Shown: positions 22,621-35,840, counted from the first letter of the stretch. The stretch: 64,000 bases of DNA from Jacaranda mimosifolia (GCA_018894105.1 CM032119.1:12231246-12295245); one strand, 5' to 3'. The notes: generated by a model not told the origin, from the sequence alone. A program made the numbers and translations.

Positions 22621-23772
22621 TATATGTGCTTGGACCTTTAGTTTTCTATAGGTCCTTACCACATATTTTCGTTTCTCTACAGGTACTGGCTTCTTTATGT
22701 TGGGACAATCTCTGATAAAGTACTAATCGCTACCACAACTCAAACACCTACCCTATGTTTTCCAATATTTCAATTCTTCGCATAGTCCTCCACAAAATCC
22801 ACATTTTTTCTATACCACCCCTCAAGCCGAATCTACGATCCTACTAGCTTGATGACTTCACTGACTCACACCCCCAATTTGTAATTTTGGCTATTTCTTT
22901 TCAGGGTTATTCTATCCACCATGGGGCAATCTCCCTTTTTGCCTTTTATTCTCAATTTTTTGAATTTTTCGTAGCTCCAACTCTACTTGCAGTGACTTTC
23001 TTATTGCACTGTTAAAACTTGGCAGATCACATGTGATAAGGGCTCATCTGATCTCTGGCCAAAGTCCTTCTATAAATTTGTGAATTTGTCAGTCCTTATC
23101 TCTGAGTATGTGGGGCGCATATTGAATCAATCAGCTGGATGTGGCCTCATACTGACTGACAGATGACGTTTCTTATATTAAATCCATAAACTCCCTCTCC
23201 ATTGCATGCTTAGCCATTAATGGTATATATTTTTCCATGAATTCCCAAGTAAAGTTTTCCCAAGGCCTCTAGGTTCATTCCACAGTCCATCTGCAGTCTA
23301 TTATCTTCCACTTGTCGTATGCAGGATCTTCCAGCAAAAATGTAGCATATTGGACTTTTTGTTCGTCCAAGTAATATAAGGTTCCAGATATTTTCTTCAA
23401 GTTCTCAATCCATGCCTTGGCCTTTCCGTCACCTAATTCCCCTAGGAATTTCGGGGCTTAGAGGCGAAGAAACCACTTCAATACCGGGACATCAGTGATC
23501 CTTTCGGTATTTTCTGCCCCATCACCCTATCCATGTTGGCAGTAGAATTGCATAAATTGTTGCTACATTTGAAACATAGGGTTTGTTGCTTGACCCGCAC
23601 TTGGTTGATCTACTAGAGGGGCTTATAAAACTTCTTTTTCCTACAGTAATTATTGTAAATCAGGTGTTCCTTGCCTGGGGACATTTTGTACATTAACCCG
23701 TCTAATAGGTAGCCTCCCTTATCGTCTCGCTCGAGCTTGAGTAGGTGTTTGAGAGTCCTCTTGTGATGCCAT
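22621..23772 (-). pseudogene. Gypsy 2 gag, decayed
   Basis: The likely start ATG is at 23772 (MASQEDSQTPTQARARR). A retrotransposon Gag domain follows near 23490-23230 ('PKFLGELGDGKAKAWIENL', 'VQYATFLLEDPAYDKWKI', 'RPWENFTWEFMEKYIPLMAK'). A basic/charged stretch near 22990 and a CCHC zinc knuckle near 22755-22701 (CLSCGSD*YFIRDC) come next; in the knuckle the conserved His is Tyr and a stop precedes it. Gag builds the virus-like particle and packages element RNA. Several in-frame stops interrupt the reading. Confidence 0.88.
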
Positions 23773-23989
23773 TTTTTTCTCTATATCGCTTTAGATCTAG
23801 GATGCTTCTTAACCTGTAAATTATCAAAGTTCTGCAATGATATCTAATGTTATCACCAGTTCTTTCTAATCCATTAAATTTGTGTATAAGGTATTTAATA
23901 GATTTGAGTAAAATTCATTATAACAAAAGTCTAATCATTCCAAAATCAACATAAAAGCTTTCGTTATCATTCCAAGTTAGATTAGCAAT

Positions 23990-25230
23990 TATTTACAGCG
24001 ATATATACAAAGTTAAAATCCCAAAATTAGCTAAGCTAATTATTCGTCTGGTCGTGCAACAAAATGACAAGGCTCGGGTAAGGGCTTACCCTACTAGTCT
24101 GGCTAACCTTAGCCTATTATATTCTAATTTAGTGACTAAAAGTTATTACTAGGACAAGCATACATATATATATAGGCATATTTACACGTATAGGAGCCTC
24201 AAACTCTAGTATCCTATATCGGTAATATCAAACTCTATTATCACCCTCATCCTCATCCTTATCCACCTGTTCCTTCCCATTCAACTCCATATCCATATCA
24301 TCACCGTCTTCTTCGAATTCTAGAAACTTATTTTCTATGTTGATCTACTGTGATGCCTCAGTCGGGGGCTCCTATGCAGGGTCTTCTATTAGCGGCTCCT
24401 CAGGGTTCCTTTCGGGTACCTCCTCAATACAGATACGCTATCACTGCCCTGGCTCCGAAGAGCCACGAACTCTGGGAGGTCCAGCCTCGAATGCTGTCCC
24501 AACACCAATAATCTGGTCTATGGCACTCCTGTAGTGTGCCAACATCATTCTAACTTCGTCCATGATCATTGGAGCTGAAGCAACAATCTTTTAGTGATCC
24601 GCCTCCAAAGTCCCAAAAGTTTCCTCCATCTGGACGCATACCATATGGTCTCACTCAGTCCCTTGGCTATTCTTACCTTTTCGTTCTTCTAATCCACTTC
24701 ATCCGTAAGCTTCTCTATAGTGTCGCTTTTGATTTGAACTATCATTTCTAAATGGTATGTCTCTACTCACCTATCCCTTAATACCTCAGTCAAGTCATAA
24801 AGTCGATCCTCAAAACTTGGGCATAGTTCCAACAACTTTGCCCTTTCCTACTCTAAGGCTCTAATTCTATCCTATAGATACTCTTTGCCTTCATCTTTCA
24901 TAGGTTCCCTTCTTTCTCTATGTTCTCACACTATCTTGCAATAGATAAGTTTATTTCATTAAAGCCATATTAGTTAAGTTCATTTCCAACTTTCTCAAAC
25001 ACATAAAAGTTATTCAATCACACACAAGATACCTAAGGTTCTATTCTCAATCTAAAGATGAATGCTCAATTTTCAGAAGTGAAGATTACAAATTGGTCAA
25101 CCATCCCAAGTATAATCGCCTATCTTCTAATATCGAACACTACACCTAAGAATTCATACCTTAACTAACCTTCTATTCTGCTGACTCGACATAAATCCCA
25201 CTGATACTCATTTACCTAGGTCATCGGCAA
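23990..25230 (-). pseudogene. Extra ORF upstream of gag in gypsy 2, decayed
   Basis: Between the PBS and gag lies about 1.4 kb rather than a short leader. From about 24900 the minus strand reads a charged, coiled-coil-like stretch with stops ('RIRALE*ERAKLLEL', 'FEDRLYDLTEVLRDR', 'KLTDEVD*KNEKVRIAKGLS'). From about 24420 it reads an acidic stretch ('VPERNPEEPLIEDPA', 'FLEFEEDGDDMDMELNG', 'DKDEDEGDN'). I do not recognise a family. It could be a gag extension lost from other copies, an accessory ORF, or a captured gene piece. The long charge-patterned reading argues for past coding. Confidence 0.4.
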
Positions 25231-25248
25231 ACCTAGGCTCTGATACCA
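25231..25248 (-). other. Primer binding site of gypsy 2
   Basis: The minus strand reads tggtatcagagcctaggt, whose first 13 bases match the usual plant PBS for initiator Met-tRNA. It lies 4 bases inside the 5' LTR end. Confidence 0.9.
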
Positions 25249-25252
25249 CTTC

Positions 25253-27904
25253 TATAGCACTCTAGCCAAGAATGAGACCTAACTTAAGGTGCCACCTGTT
25301 CAAACTTAAAGCATAATTCAAAAGATAACTAAAGATGCCCAAAATTCACCAAATAACCCCAAAAGATAGCAGCAAAAATAAGCCCAAAGATTGACCTAAA
25401 GTGTGCAAATATGTATGTATCAAAACATTAAGTCTCCAAAAGTCTAAGAATCATCATTAAGTGTAATCTAGTTAAGTCCGAAGATATATATAGATACATA
25501 GCACCCAATCTATTACAAAATACATCGACAACTCAGGCAAGCCTCAAGCCTTCAAAGCTCTATTAGGTCCTATCTAGGAAGAGAATAACAAATAGTAGAA
25601 TGGGGTAAATACTAAGGACTTAGTGAGAGGAGTGTGCGGAAAATATTTAAGGGAAAACTGTTAAAAGTAAAACTATCAATAAGCAAGGATTCAATAACGA
25701 ACATGTCATAATTCACAACACGAAGTAATAATATAACATAACACACGTTATACAACATTCAATAGACTATTGGCAACTCCGACCTTATTGCTCCCAGAAT
25801 AGAAAATAACCAGTAAAATGGAGTACAAATAGACATGTGGCATAGTCGCCAGATCTTGCAACTTGAAGACAGCTACCTCTAACTATCTGCAAGTCAGGAT
25901 CTTAAGTGGGTACTAGTCGAGAGACTGGCCATTATTGGTCCATACCGCCTAGTCATCTTTTCGGACCTAGTCCTAGGCCCAACCCATCTCGTGGCATCCC
26001 TCCAGCTGGTAACATCCCAAGAGCATCCTCAAGGGTGACGTAATGCCAACAGATAGGAACATAAATCTAAGATAATTGATCAAAAGCATGTATGTCATAC
26101 TGAACAGAACGGTACAATCTATACGACATTAGCCAGCAAGGCCGTATAAATAACATACAGAACGATTTAGCAAGAGTACAAAATGGAGCTGGTCAGCAAG
26201 AACGAAATATCAACACATATAGGAAAATTTATCAAGGTTGTAAGGTATATGGGATAGAACACATATAACATAAAGGAGTTCTAGGCACCATAACGTGTAC
26301 AGTCGAATTCAAATAATAGATATAGAGAAGTTAAATAGCAAAGATCATTCACTTCCTAAAAGAATAAAGGCTATACCCTCACCTTAATTCCCATAGAAAA
26401 TGTTATCCTCATCCTACTGCCCTGTAGATCCTAGCTTTTCGTCACATATTTCAAAAGAATGTACTTAATGTCAAAATGTTTGTATCATTTTCTTTAAACA
26501 ATAATTAAACCAATTATATCCTAATATCGGTTGTTTTCCAATTAGTACAATATTTTAGGGGCTCGGTTTAAAAAATACCATAAGGGTAACATGCTAATAA
26601 TGCTAAAATATTTACCAGGGACTTATTTGTTTTGGTTGATAATAATTTCTTATGTCAATACTTTCTAATTTAACAATTTAAATCCTAAATCAACAATTTA
26701 GTCAAAATGCAAGAATCACTTTGATTCCTGTTGATATTTGGTCCTTGCAACGTTACACAAAAGTCGAACATATAATTAGAGCCATTAAATCTAGTTAACG
26801 ATAATTTAATCTTTAAAAACTCGGCTCCGTACATCATTATACACAAGATTAGGGTTTTGGTTACCAAAATTAAATTAATTAATCAATGATTATATACTAT
26901 TTTACAAATTCGGGTCCATCTAACATTATATGTAACCATGCATCCGTTGTCTCGATCCCAATTCATATGAAATTCCAATTTTAACTAAGATACATGAAAT
27001 TATACACCAACAATAAAAATAAAAAACTGAAAGGTAATAAATCCTATTTCCTACTGAATTTACAAGTTCACTCAATTTTTGGAACCAAACCACTGCAAGA
27101 AAACACCGTGCATGTAATCACCACGACGAGCTAAAGATTTTGTTCCCAGGTCCATCGTGCGCCACCATCGCCATAGTTGCTAACCACCACCACCAATCAA
27201 TGCCCCTCACCATAAACAATCAAATGCCCAAGTTAATTTCAAGCATTGACATTCAATTTACTATTCAATTTTCTGAAAAATTAAGCTGGGTCTCTCTACG
27301 CCGCCACTCGCCGCTGCGTTCAATTCCTCTCCACCGCTGGTTCGTTCATGAAATTGAAGACACTGGATTGTTCCTTAAGTTAAGCCCATCACAACCTACC
27401 ACTCAAACTTAAGTTTCCACCACCGGTGATGCCGCGACCACCACCTTCGCCGTTATCTAGTTTTCTTGTTCAAATTCCAGTCATTCCACAGATTTTTTTT
27501 GTGAAATGTTGGTACCAATGTGATGCTTAAGCTGAGATGAGTGAAATGGTGTGGCTATCTTCAAGTTTCGCCGGCTTTAGAGAGGAAGTCACCAGAGAGG
27601 AAAACGGAGGTTGTATGCGGAAAATTTGAAGCATAAGGGGTGTGTGTTTGCCATTTAAAGGGAATTTTTTTGGAATTACAGATGGGCCCCAAGATTCTTT
27701 CCAATTTCAGAATGAATCCCTCAACTAATTAGTGCTCTACATTGACCCAATTGACCCAAAATATTTATAAATTGACCCCCAAAACTTTCCAATTTCTTAC
27801 AATTAAGTCCTTTTCTATTTACTTTTTGACCCCCTATTTTTTTTATAACAAATTAAAATTATGATTTTTAAATTTTTACTAATTAAAATTTTAGGGGTGT
27901 TACA
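25253..27904 (-). repeat. Gypsy 2 5' LTR
   Basis: Partner of 16512-19174. The plus strand starts tatagcactctag (expected tgtagcactctag) and ends ggggtgttaca, followed directly by the target copy aacaa at 27905-27909. The CCACC-rich block lies at about 27120-27460, as in the partner. Confidence 0.88.
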
Positions 27905-28213
27905 AACAATTAATGTAAAAATTGATATTCTATAATGCTCTTTCATCTTCTTTTCATTTTTGTATAAAATGACTAATAATTAAGGAGAAAAAGTAAATAA
28001 CAACTAATATTAATATGTTATTTTCTATCAATATCGAATTATTCAACTAAATATTAAAATCAACATTTAAAGCACTATATCATTTCATATTGGTGAGAAC
28101 AATCCCTTCAAAATATTGAACTATTTGTGGACTTATTTCTACTTTCCTCTCCCAAGATAATATTAGAATCAAACTGTAAGAAGATTATAAAATGTGCAAT
28201 GTATTATTTTAAC
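27905..28213. other. AT-rich spacer between gypsy 2 and gypsy 3
   Basis: About 300 bp that carries the right target copy of gypsy 2 at one end and the left target copy of gypsy 3 (ttaac, 28209-28213) at the other. No gene, repeat or site is recognised. It probably continues at 48094 once gypsy 3 is removed. Confidence 0.5.
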
Positions 28214-30536
28214 TGTAGCATCCCTTCAGAGGGGTGTGCCTGCTCCCAACTGAGGTATTTCTCCAACCTAAAGTCAAATTCATTTTTCCAAATCAAATAG
28301 CTCTTTAGGGCACATAAAATAAGGTAACATACCAATAACTTTCTTCAAGTTTATATTTATCCTCAAGACAATAAAAGTCACACTTAACACTGCAAAACCA
28401 AACAACCTTATTTACATTATAACTCTAGCCTATTACAAATTGTGCACTGGTATACATCTGCAAAATTAAATACTTGATATATCACGTTGATCGAGCTCTT
28501 GCCATCATTTATTCTCATTTAGGGTAAAGAATAGAAAGAACAATATGAGAGTTGTAAGTCCAAATCACTTAGTGAGCGAGTGTGCTGATGAATGACTTAA
28601 ATGTATCCTCATATCAATCAAGAATTGAATTAGAAACAATTATTTTTCATTCTAATTCAAGATGGAATACCTTCTTCCCAAAAAGTATAACAAAAATCGA
28701 TAGACATGATTTCTCATCAAAAAGATTTCTTTCAAACTTTTAAGTGATCCATCTCAACATCATCTCATATCAATGATAAGACTTCAAAAAATTCAATGCC
28801 ATTTTTTTAGAGAATTTATTAAGCATCAAGAGAAACAACATGATCGACATAGTTTTCAACAATCAATTGATTTTCATGAAATACTCAAAGTCCGAAGCAT
28901 AAGTTTTAGAATGCATCAGTCCAATAGAGTGTTGGCAGTTCACTGAGCTCATATCTTCACTTTTGAAAATATTGAAATCCTTGTCCCTCTGATTTTCGAT
29001 TGATCCAACAGTCAATTAGTAAATAGCTTGACTGGTTACATGCTTGCCCAATACTCAGATAGCTAACCTTCAACTAAGGTAAGGCCGAACTCCCTCATGG
29101 GAGGTACTAGTCGAATGTCTCTAACCTCCAGCGTGATACCGCCCAATATACTACTGAATCTAGCCCTACCGATGTGTTCATTCCATTTATCAAGTTGCAT
29201 TTGTAGGTTAAATAAGTAGGAAACAAATTTTAAGGAGAACATTTCTCAAGTAGAACCATGAAACTTTGATTTTCATATAGGTGAAATATTCATCATGATC
29301 AAAATATCATGAAAATATGCATCAAGTATCATGCAGTGAAGTTATAGATACAACATATAGGTCCATTCCCGAATAAGAAATTCTCATATTAATAAATATA
29401 AAACGCGTGTGACACGTGTGAATGGATTCCCTAGTAGCTTAGATAGCTCGCATCCTTGTTTCCTAATAAATTCATAGTTTTATCATAAGATAACTTAAAT
29501 TAATATTATATTAATTCTTTAAGTCGTAATGTGTCTATCCTAGTGTCCTTATTAAGCTTTTGTATTTAATTTATTTTATCTTGTCATATTTTCCCAATCT
29601 TGCTTCAATACTAAGATACCTAATGAATTAGCTTGGGCATATTTGATTCCATGTTAGTGCATCCTCAATAATCCTACTAACTCTTGCTGTCTGATCTAAT
29701 ATCTGACATATTAGTTAACACAATCATATCAATCCTTTTGTTAAGTTTGCCTCTTAGCTGCATTTACATTCTATTTAGTAACCTTTCTTAGGTCTTAATC
29801 TGACTAATAATATATAGTTTACTTATGCACATACTAATTGTTATGACCTTTGATTAACATTATTATATATAATATGTTTTGCAATTGGTGCATTTGTTAG
29901 CATCTTATACATTTCTTATTTTTATTTTATCTTCACTTTTTAACGAAACTATGTATTTAAATAAGTAAAAACATAATATGCACAATTAAGAATAGTAGTA
30001 CTTTGCTATGATTTACCCAAATTGGACCGAATTTGGGTCCAAGCTCAAGTCGAAAATAGTCCAAATGAGTTCAAAATTAATATCTGTCCGCTGCCTCTAT
30101 AACTACTGCCACACGCTACCGTCAGAAATAACATCTCTACCATTAGAATGTTCTCTTTGACAAGCCGATTGAAATACCCTTAATCAATTTTAGCATCCGC
30201 TAGCACCTCGTCGATTAATTTAGTCAAAATCGCCACCAATCTCCAAACACTGCCACTTGCAGCCACCTTCAATTCCTCCATCTCCGGTGATCGAAAATCA
30301 AATCCAAGACCACCACAACGTTACTCTTGATGAATCCATTAAAACCTCTCTATCAATTTTGGATTTCCATTACTGAAAGTAGTAAACCCGTGACCACCAC
30401 CGTCAAGCTCTGCCACATCTCAAGTTCCTATCAAGTTCACCATTGACTTTTTGAGCCTTTATTATATTGGTTCTATTCTTCAAGATAAGGGAAATGTTCC
30501 TACGATATTAGTTTCTTAGTTTTCAATTGATTTTTG
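28214..30536 (-). repeat. Gypsy 3 3' LTR, left piece
   Basis: Starts tgtagcatccc on the plus strand and follows the right LTR from 44486 ('gtgcccactcccaactgaggt', 'aataaggtaacataccaat', 'caagtatcatgcagtgaagttatagat'). It is interrupted at 30536 by the copia element and resumes at 40722. Confidence 0.88.
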
Positions 30537-32760
30537 TGAAGGCACATGTAGCACTAGGATCCATTAATTAAATACTTTAAAAATTGAAAATAACTAGGCT
30601 ACACATGTCACCAATGATCTAAACATGCTTATGATTCAGATTTGGAAAGAATATTACCTTGATTCACTCAAAAACTAAGGAGGTGTTGAAGGTGACTCCA
30701 ACCAATAGAAATTGTCTCACAGCAGCACCTTAGTTTGGATGCAACTTTTGCCCGATCCATCAGCTCAATTTGGATGCAACTTTTACCTGATCCATACTTC
30801 TCCAAAAATTCCAAAACAATTACTATATCTTCTCACCACCTTAATGAATCTACTAGAAAAAATTCAGCTCAAAAGGCCGTAGGAAAGTGCCAGAAAAAAA
30901 AATGCCAAACAGACTGCCCTAACAATGGATCTCCAAAAGCAAGCAATCCAAGTGTCTTGCCTCTAATTGCTAGAAATAGTAAGGAGATTTGCAGAGATGA
31001 AGGCTTGATTTGAGGTGGGACAAGAAGAGAGAAAGTGAAGCCTCAACACATGAGGCAAGACTTTGAGAGTTGGAGGAAAAATGTGAAAGAATCTAATTCT
31101 TCAAGATGTGATTAAGTTGGCCACCTATCTCTCTCCCTATATCTATATATAGAGTGAGGATGGTATGATGCCAAGGTGGCATTACACCTTCCTCAAGGTG
31201 ACGTCAACTTGGCTTCGCAAGTTGGAAAGTTCCAATTTAAATTTGAATTTGAATTTTGTTCGCATTTCAATTTCATTTGGAATCTAATTTCAAATTAATT
31301 AAAATGCCACCCCAAATGAACCTTTCATTTGAATTTTCTCTCCATAATTGATTCTCTTCATTAATTAAATTAAACACTTTGATTTGATTAATTAACCTTT
31401 GACTGAACTCTTAAGTCAATTAGCTTAACTCTTTAAGCTAAGAATTGTTAACTTAACTCTTTAAGCTAGCTTGACCAATTCATGGTCATGTGGCACCAAA
31501 TAATTAACTCCTCAATTATTGGTCTAATTTAACTCTTTAAATTAGTTCAACAATTTAACAATTAAATTAATCAAGCCAAAATTGACCTCAATTTCACCAA
31601 CCTCAAAATCGGTCCACTAGGAATGTTTTTCTAACTCTTAGAAAATTCTTCTTCATCAAGTAGGAAATGCAATTGGCTTTTGTGTGTGACCCATTAGGTT
31701 CTACCATTCATATGGGGCTCACAACTCTTTGTGACTTTTGAATATCATATATTCATATTAGTTTCAACTCCTTTAAACTAATCGACTCAATTCAATTAAT
31801 CTCCCTTAATTAAAGAATACTCAATCTCCATGCTCGATGTCCAACCGCAAGCTCATGGAGCCTAACTAATTGGCCAAAATGAATGTTTTTGGATAACCAT
31901 TTTAGCTCTACACGTGCCATGCAAATACGGTCCTTTCATTTCCTACCACCCAAAGAGGCCTAGGGCAAGATATTTGTCGTCTCCCTAATAGCCTTGATAC
32001 TATGTCTCTATTCAATATTTGATTCCACTTTATGACCTCATATTTGGAAAACTCCTTTTCCAAATTATCACATTGCTTTACTCAATGACTCTTTGGAATC
32101 AATTATTATAGAATACATAAGAGATGCACTCGACGAGGAGTCGGATCCCATCTTAAATCTCACAAACCTCCATGTCTAAGAAGCTCATGCACAACCTCTA
32201 CCCATACAACCCGCTACGTGACCAAGGAAGAGTTAAAGCACAAGGACCTAAACATAAGGTTACCATGAATCCTCAGGTCAGAGGATTAATTATATGCACT
32301 AGCGTAAGCTGGAGAACTTGCCACTACTGACTTGCCTCTTCGGCTATCTGGTGGATTCTTCGGGCAGGCCTTCAATGCCTTGTTCCCTAACAAGCATCCA
32401 CTAACATACATCCATGTCTCATATGAGATTGCTCATGGAACGGAGTAATATCCAACTCCTTGGATTTATGTATCGTTAGCACAAGTTTATCTGGATCTTA
32501 GATGTCCTGTCTCATAAGATCTTATGACTTGGAAGGTTTAAGATCACAATCATACGAGACTTATTCCATGATCTCCACCTAGTGCGTGACCAAGTCCCAT
32601 AGTCTTGTGTGATCTAAGGGCTTCAACTAAATGCCAGTGAAGTATATATAAGCATAAGATAAAGATAGCTATTTAAATAATATCATTCAATGAAAATTGT
32701 ATCACAAGTGAGATAATTTACAACACCAATCTAATTGGCTTGCAGGGCATTATTCCAACA
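30537..32760 (-). repeat. Copia 3' LTR
   Basis: Matches 38439-40721 throughout. It holds a private 35-bp tandem duplication at 30732-30795 ('tttggatgcaactttt' twice) absent from the partner, and a much shorter CT/TA tract near 31128. The outer edge at 32760 on the minus strand is TGTTGGAATAATG. Confidence 0.9.
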
Positions 32761-32775
32761 ATCTCCACTTGCCCT
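32761..32775 (-). other. Polypurine tract of copia
   Basis: The minus strand reads agggcaagtggagat directly before the LTR start TGTTGG, a typical copia plus-strand primer. Confidence 0.8.
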
Positions 32776-32899
32776 AAAGCCAATTCCCCACAGTCTTATG
32801 ACCTATCATCTCAAGATGTCCTTCAAAGACCTTCTATGATGGGGGTTTAGTCAGTGGATCTGCTATATTCTTTTTTGAGGCAACTTTCTCCACTCAGAT

Positions 32900-33260
32900 G
32901 TCGCATCTATCAATGATCTCTCGGATCAAATGATATCACCTCAAAATGTGCTTGGATCACTGATGAGATCTTAGCTCTTTAGCTTGCGCTACAGCTCCTT
33001 TGTTGTCACATAAGACAACTACTAGCTCAATAGTGCTAGGAACTACATCAAACTCTTGGATGAAGTTTGTTATCCAAACACCTTCCTTTGCAGCTTTCAA
33101 AGTTGCAATGTACTCTACCTTGTTGGTTGAATCGGCCGTAGTATCTTGCTTGGAACTCTTCCAACTCACCACGCTGCCATTGAGGCAAAATATAAATCTA
33201 GATCAAATTGGAAACTGGAATCTAAAAACCTCTCGAGTTTCAATTCTCCATTGCTGTATA
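32900..33260 (-). pseudogene. Copia RNase H domain, decayed
   Basis: The minus-strand frame at 33172-32957 reads VSWKSSKQDTTADSTNKVEY.. then AAKEGVWITNF, VVVLCDNKGAVAQAKELRSH. This is the C-terminal copia RNase H with its 'SWKSSKQ', 'DST..EY' and 'CDN..A' motifs. The residue after the 'DSTNKVEY' motif and the 'LCDN' Asp are kept, but the frame is short and isolated from RT by stops. Confidence 0.85.
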
Positions 33261-34360
33261 CTAAAATAAATCCTTAGTTTTTCTCAAGTACTTGAGGATT
33301 GCTTTAACAACCATCTAGTGACTTTCACCAATATTAGATTGGAAACAATTCATAACTCTTAGAGCATGTGCCACATCCGGTCTTGTATATTGAACTGCAT
33401 ACATTATGCTCCTAATAGTATATGCATAAGGTATGTGAGACATTCTTTGTCTCTCGTCGTCAATCTTGGGGGCTATGGACTTGGAGAGACGAATGGCATA
33501 TCCCATGAAGGAACTCACTCTTGTACTATACTAAACCTCCTTAGTATCTTATCAATGTATGGGGTTTGGGATAGCCCCAGCATCCTCCTCGATCTATCTC
33601 TATAGATATATATTCCTAATATGTAGGTTGTTTCTCTCAAATCCTTCATGGAGAATTGAGTAGATAACTAAGTTTCAGTACACTCTAACATTCCAACCTC
33701 ATTCTCAATGAGAAGAATGTCATCAACATAAAGTACAATAAACTGTATACTACTCTCACTAGCCTTCCCATACACACAAGGCTCATACACATTTTTAGCA
33801 AAGCCAAACGATTTCACTGTCTTATCAAAACGTCTATTCCAACTTCAGGAAGCCTGTTTGAGTCCATAAATAGATCTCTAGAGCTTGCAAACCTTTTACT
33901 CATTCCCCTTGGATGTAAAACCTTGCGGTTGCTCCATATAAATTTCTTCTTCAATGTTTCCATTCAAGAAAGCAATTTTCACATTCATTTGCCATGTCTA
34001 ATAGTCATAATATACAACTATAGCAAGTACAATCATAATGATTTAGGCATTTGAGTGTAACCTTTTGCCACTAGTCGTGCCTTAAAGGTCATTACCTCTC
34101 TATCGACTACTAGCTTTCACTTATAGATCTACTTGCAACCAATAGAAACTATTCCCTTTGGTAGATCTACTAAAGTCCATACTTTGTTGGAGTACATGAA
34201 GTCCATTTCGTATCTCATAGTGTCAAGCCAATGTCCAGAGTCTATGTTTAACATAGCTTCATCATAGGCGTTCGAATTACTATTCGATTGGCCTATCTCA
34301 TGAAAGAATCTAAACCTTTCTGGTTGTTTCTTAATTTAGTTCGACCTTCTCAGAGGTTGT
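33261..34360 (-). pseudogene. Copia reverse transcriptase, decayed
   Basis: The minus strand at 33518-33315 reads 'MSSFMGYAIRLSKSIAPK', 'ERQRMSHIPYAYTIRSIMYA' and 'YTRPDVAHALRVMNCFQSN', the conserved copia RT-RNase H connection. Upstream, 34300-33520 is readable only in pieces; the plus-strand text near 33714-33760 (caacataaagtacaataaactg) corresponds to the YVDD region, 'ILFVLYVDDI' reading broadly kept. Stops and frameshifts are frequent. It would copy element RNA inside the particle. Confidence 0.75.
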
Positions 34361-35480
34361 GTGCAAGGCTCTTAATGCTCACTTCTTTTTACTGCTTGTG
34401 GAATTTTTTGATCATCTTGAACTTTATCAAGTTCAACAACAAAGCCATTTCTATCTAATAGAAATTGCTTTTCTAAAAAATAGGCATTCCTTGAGACAAA
34501 CACTTTTTGTTCTGAGGGATCACATAAGTAATAACCCAAAGACTCTCTTGGGTATTCCACAAACTTGCACAAAGTGAATCTACTATCCAACTTGTCTCCC
34601 ACTAACTGCTTGATGTAAAGGGGAGACCCCCAAACCTTAAGATAGTGGTAAGAGAGTACTTTGCCATACCACATCTCATGCAGTGTCTTTGGCATCGACT
34701 TTAAAAGTACTATATTTAGTAGCTTCGCTGCCTTTCTAAGGCATATCCCCAAAAAGATATGGGCACATGAGAAAAGCTCATCATGGAATATACCATGTCC
34801 AATAAGGTACAGTTTCACCTCTAAGCTACTCCATTATGATGGGGTGTGCCGTGTGGAGTCCATTGAGAAAAGATCATATTCTCCTTTAGATAATCCAAGA
34901 ATTCAATACTTAAGTATTCTTCCCGTCGATTCGATCGAAGAGCTTTAATACTAAGTCTCTTTTGTTTTTCTACTTCACTTATATACTCTTTAAACTTTTC
35001 AAAGGCTTCGAACTAGTACTTCACAAGATACACATGTCCGAACAGACTAAAATCATCGGTGAAGGTGATGATGTAAGAATAGCCTCATCTCCCACTAACT
35101 CCTTGTAGGCCACAAACATCTGTATGGATCAAATCTAAAAGTTTTGTGGTGCGCCCCGTTTGTCTTACAAAAAGAGCCTTGGTCATTTTTCCCGTCAAAC
35201 AAGATCACAAGTAGGAAGGTCTTCAATGCCACTAACATTTAGAGTTTTTAGAGCTTCTAACTTGTTCATCCTATTTTTAGAGATATGTCCAAGTCTAGCA
35301 TGCCAAAGAATGGCATCTTCTTGGTTATCTAACTTTCTTTTACTTAATTGAAAATGCATTAATGATGGTTAAGAATCCAAAAATGTATATACCTTTGTTA
35401 AGTGTACCATGAGCAACTAAAGAATCTATTCTTTAATGCCTTCAATCTCCCATTGGATATAGAAAGATCAAATCCTTCAC
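34361..35480 (-). pseudogene. Copia integrase, decayed
   Basis: From about 35240 the minus strand reads a zinc-binding N-terminal part (HARLGHISKNRMNKL) and, after a stop, core pieces such as 'YIITFTDDFSLFGHVYLVKY' and 'EYISEVEKQKRLSIKALRS' and 'FSQWTPHGTPHHNGVA'. The 148-codon frame at 34818-34372 covers the C-terminal part (WGSPLYIKQLVGDKLDSR.., FVEYPRESLGYYLCDPSEQK, VFVSRNAYFLEKQFLL), matching copia 'GC.AYV.....KLD.R...CIFVGYP....GY..Y.P...KV.VSR.V.F.E'. The D-D-E pattern is only partly readable. Stops break the frame. Confidence 0.82.
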
Positions 35481-35840
35481 TATCCTTAATAGGAATTAAA
35501 TATTGTTTTCTACAGTATATGGTACATAATAACACGGTTTCAATACAAGTATGGAGTTCCCTAAGTCTAACTTATTATATGCTTTTCGCTTTGGCTGCAA
35601 CTCTTGCTCCTTAGCCAATGTGGTATCCCCATTATTACATTTTATTCTTCTTTCTATTCTTTGTAACAACTTACAAAGATAAGAACCACATGCGATATCA
35701 TATATCCATGAGGAAGAATTTATCCTTAAATGCACTTCAATAAAGTACATACTCTTCTCAAGGGTTGCAAGGTATTTCTTGCAATAACTCTTCCAATGGC
35801 CTATCTCACCAAAGTAGAAACAAGTAAATATCGACTATAT
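35481..35840 (-). pseudogene. Copia zinc knuckle and protease, decayed
   Basis: The minus strand near 35820-35780 reads CFYFGEIGHWKSYC, a gag CCHC knuckle whose second Cys is Phe. It runs into 'RINSSSWIYDIACGSYLC' near 35710, the copia protease active site, where D-T/S-G is changed to D-I-A. The frame at 35750-35496 continues with 'DLGNSILVLKPCYYVP', as in copia protease C-termini. Loss of the D-T/S-G motif makes it inactive. Confidence 0.8.

Larger units (their letters stand above)
16512..27904 (-). mobile_element. Ty3/gypsy chromovirus-like element 2 (complete ends)
   Basis: LTRs of about 2.66 kb (16512-19174 and 25253-27904) bound a 6.1-kb interior with, on the minus strand, PBS, an extra ORF, gag, protease, RT, RNase H, integrase and PPT. 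The 5-bp direct repeat aacaa lies at 16507-16511 and 27905-27909. The gene order with integrase last, the LTR start TGTAACACCC, the large LTRs and the RT sequence fit the chromovirus branch, perhaps Tekay/Del; the clade is inference. LTRs differ at many sites and every ORF is broken, so it is old and immobile on its own. Confidence 0.9.
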
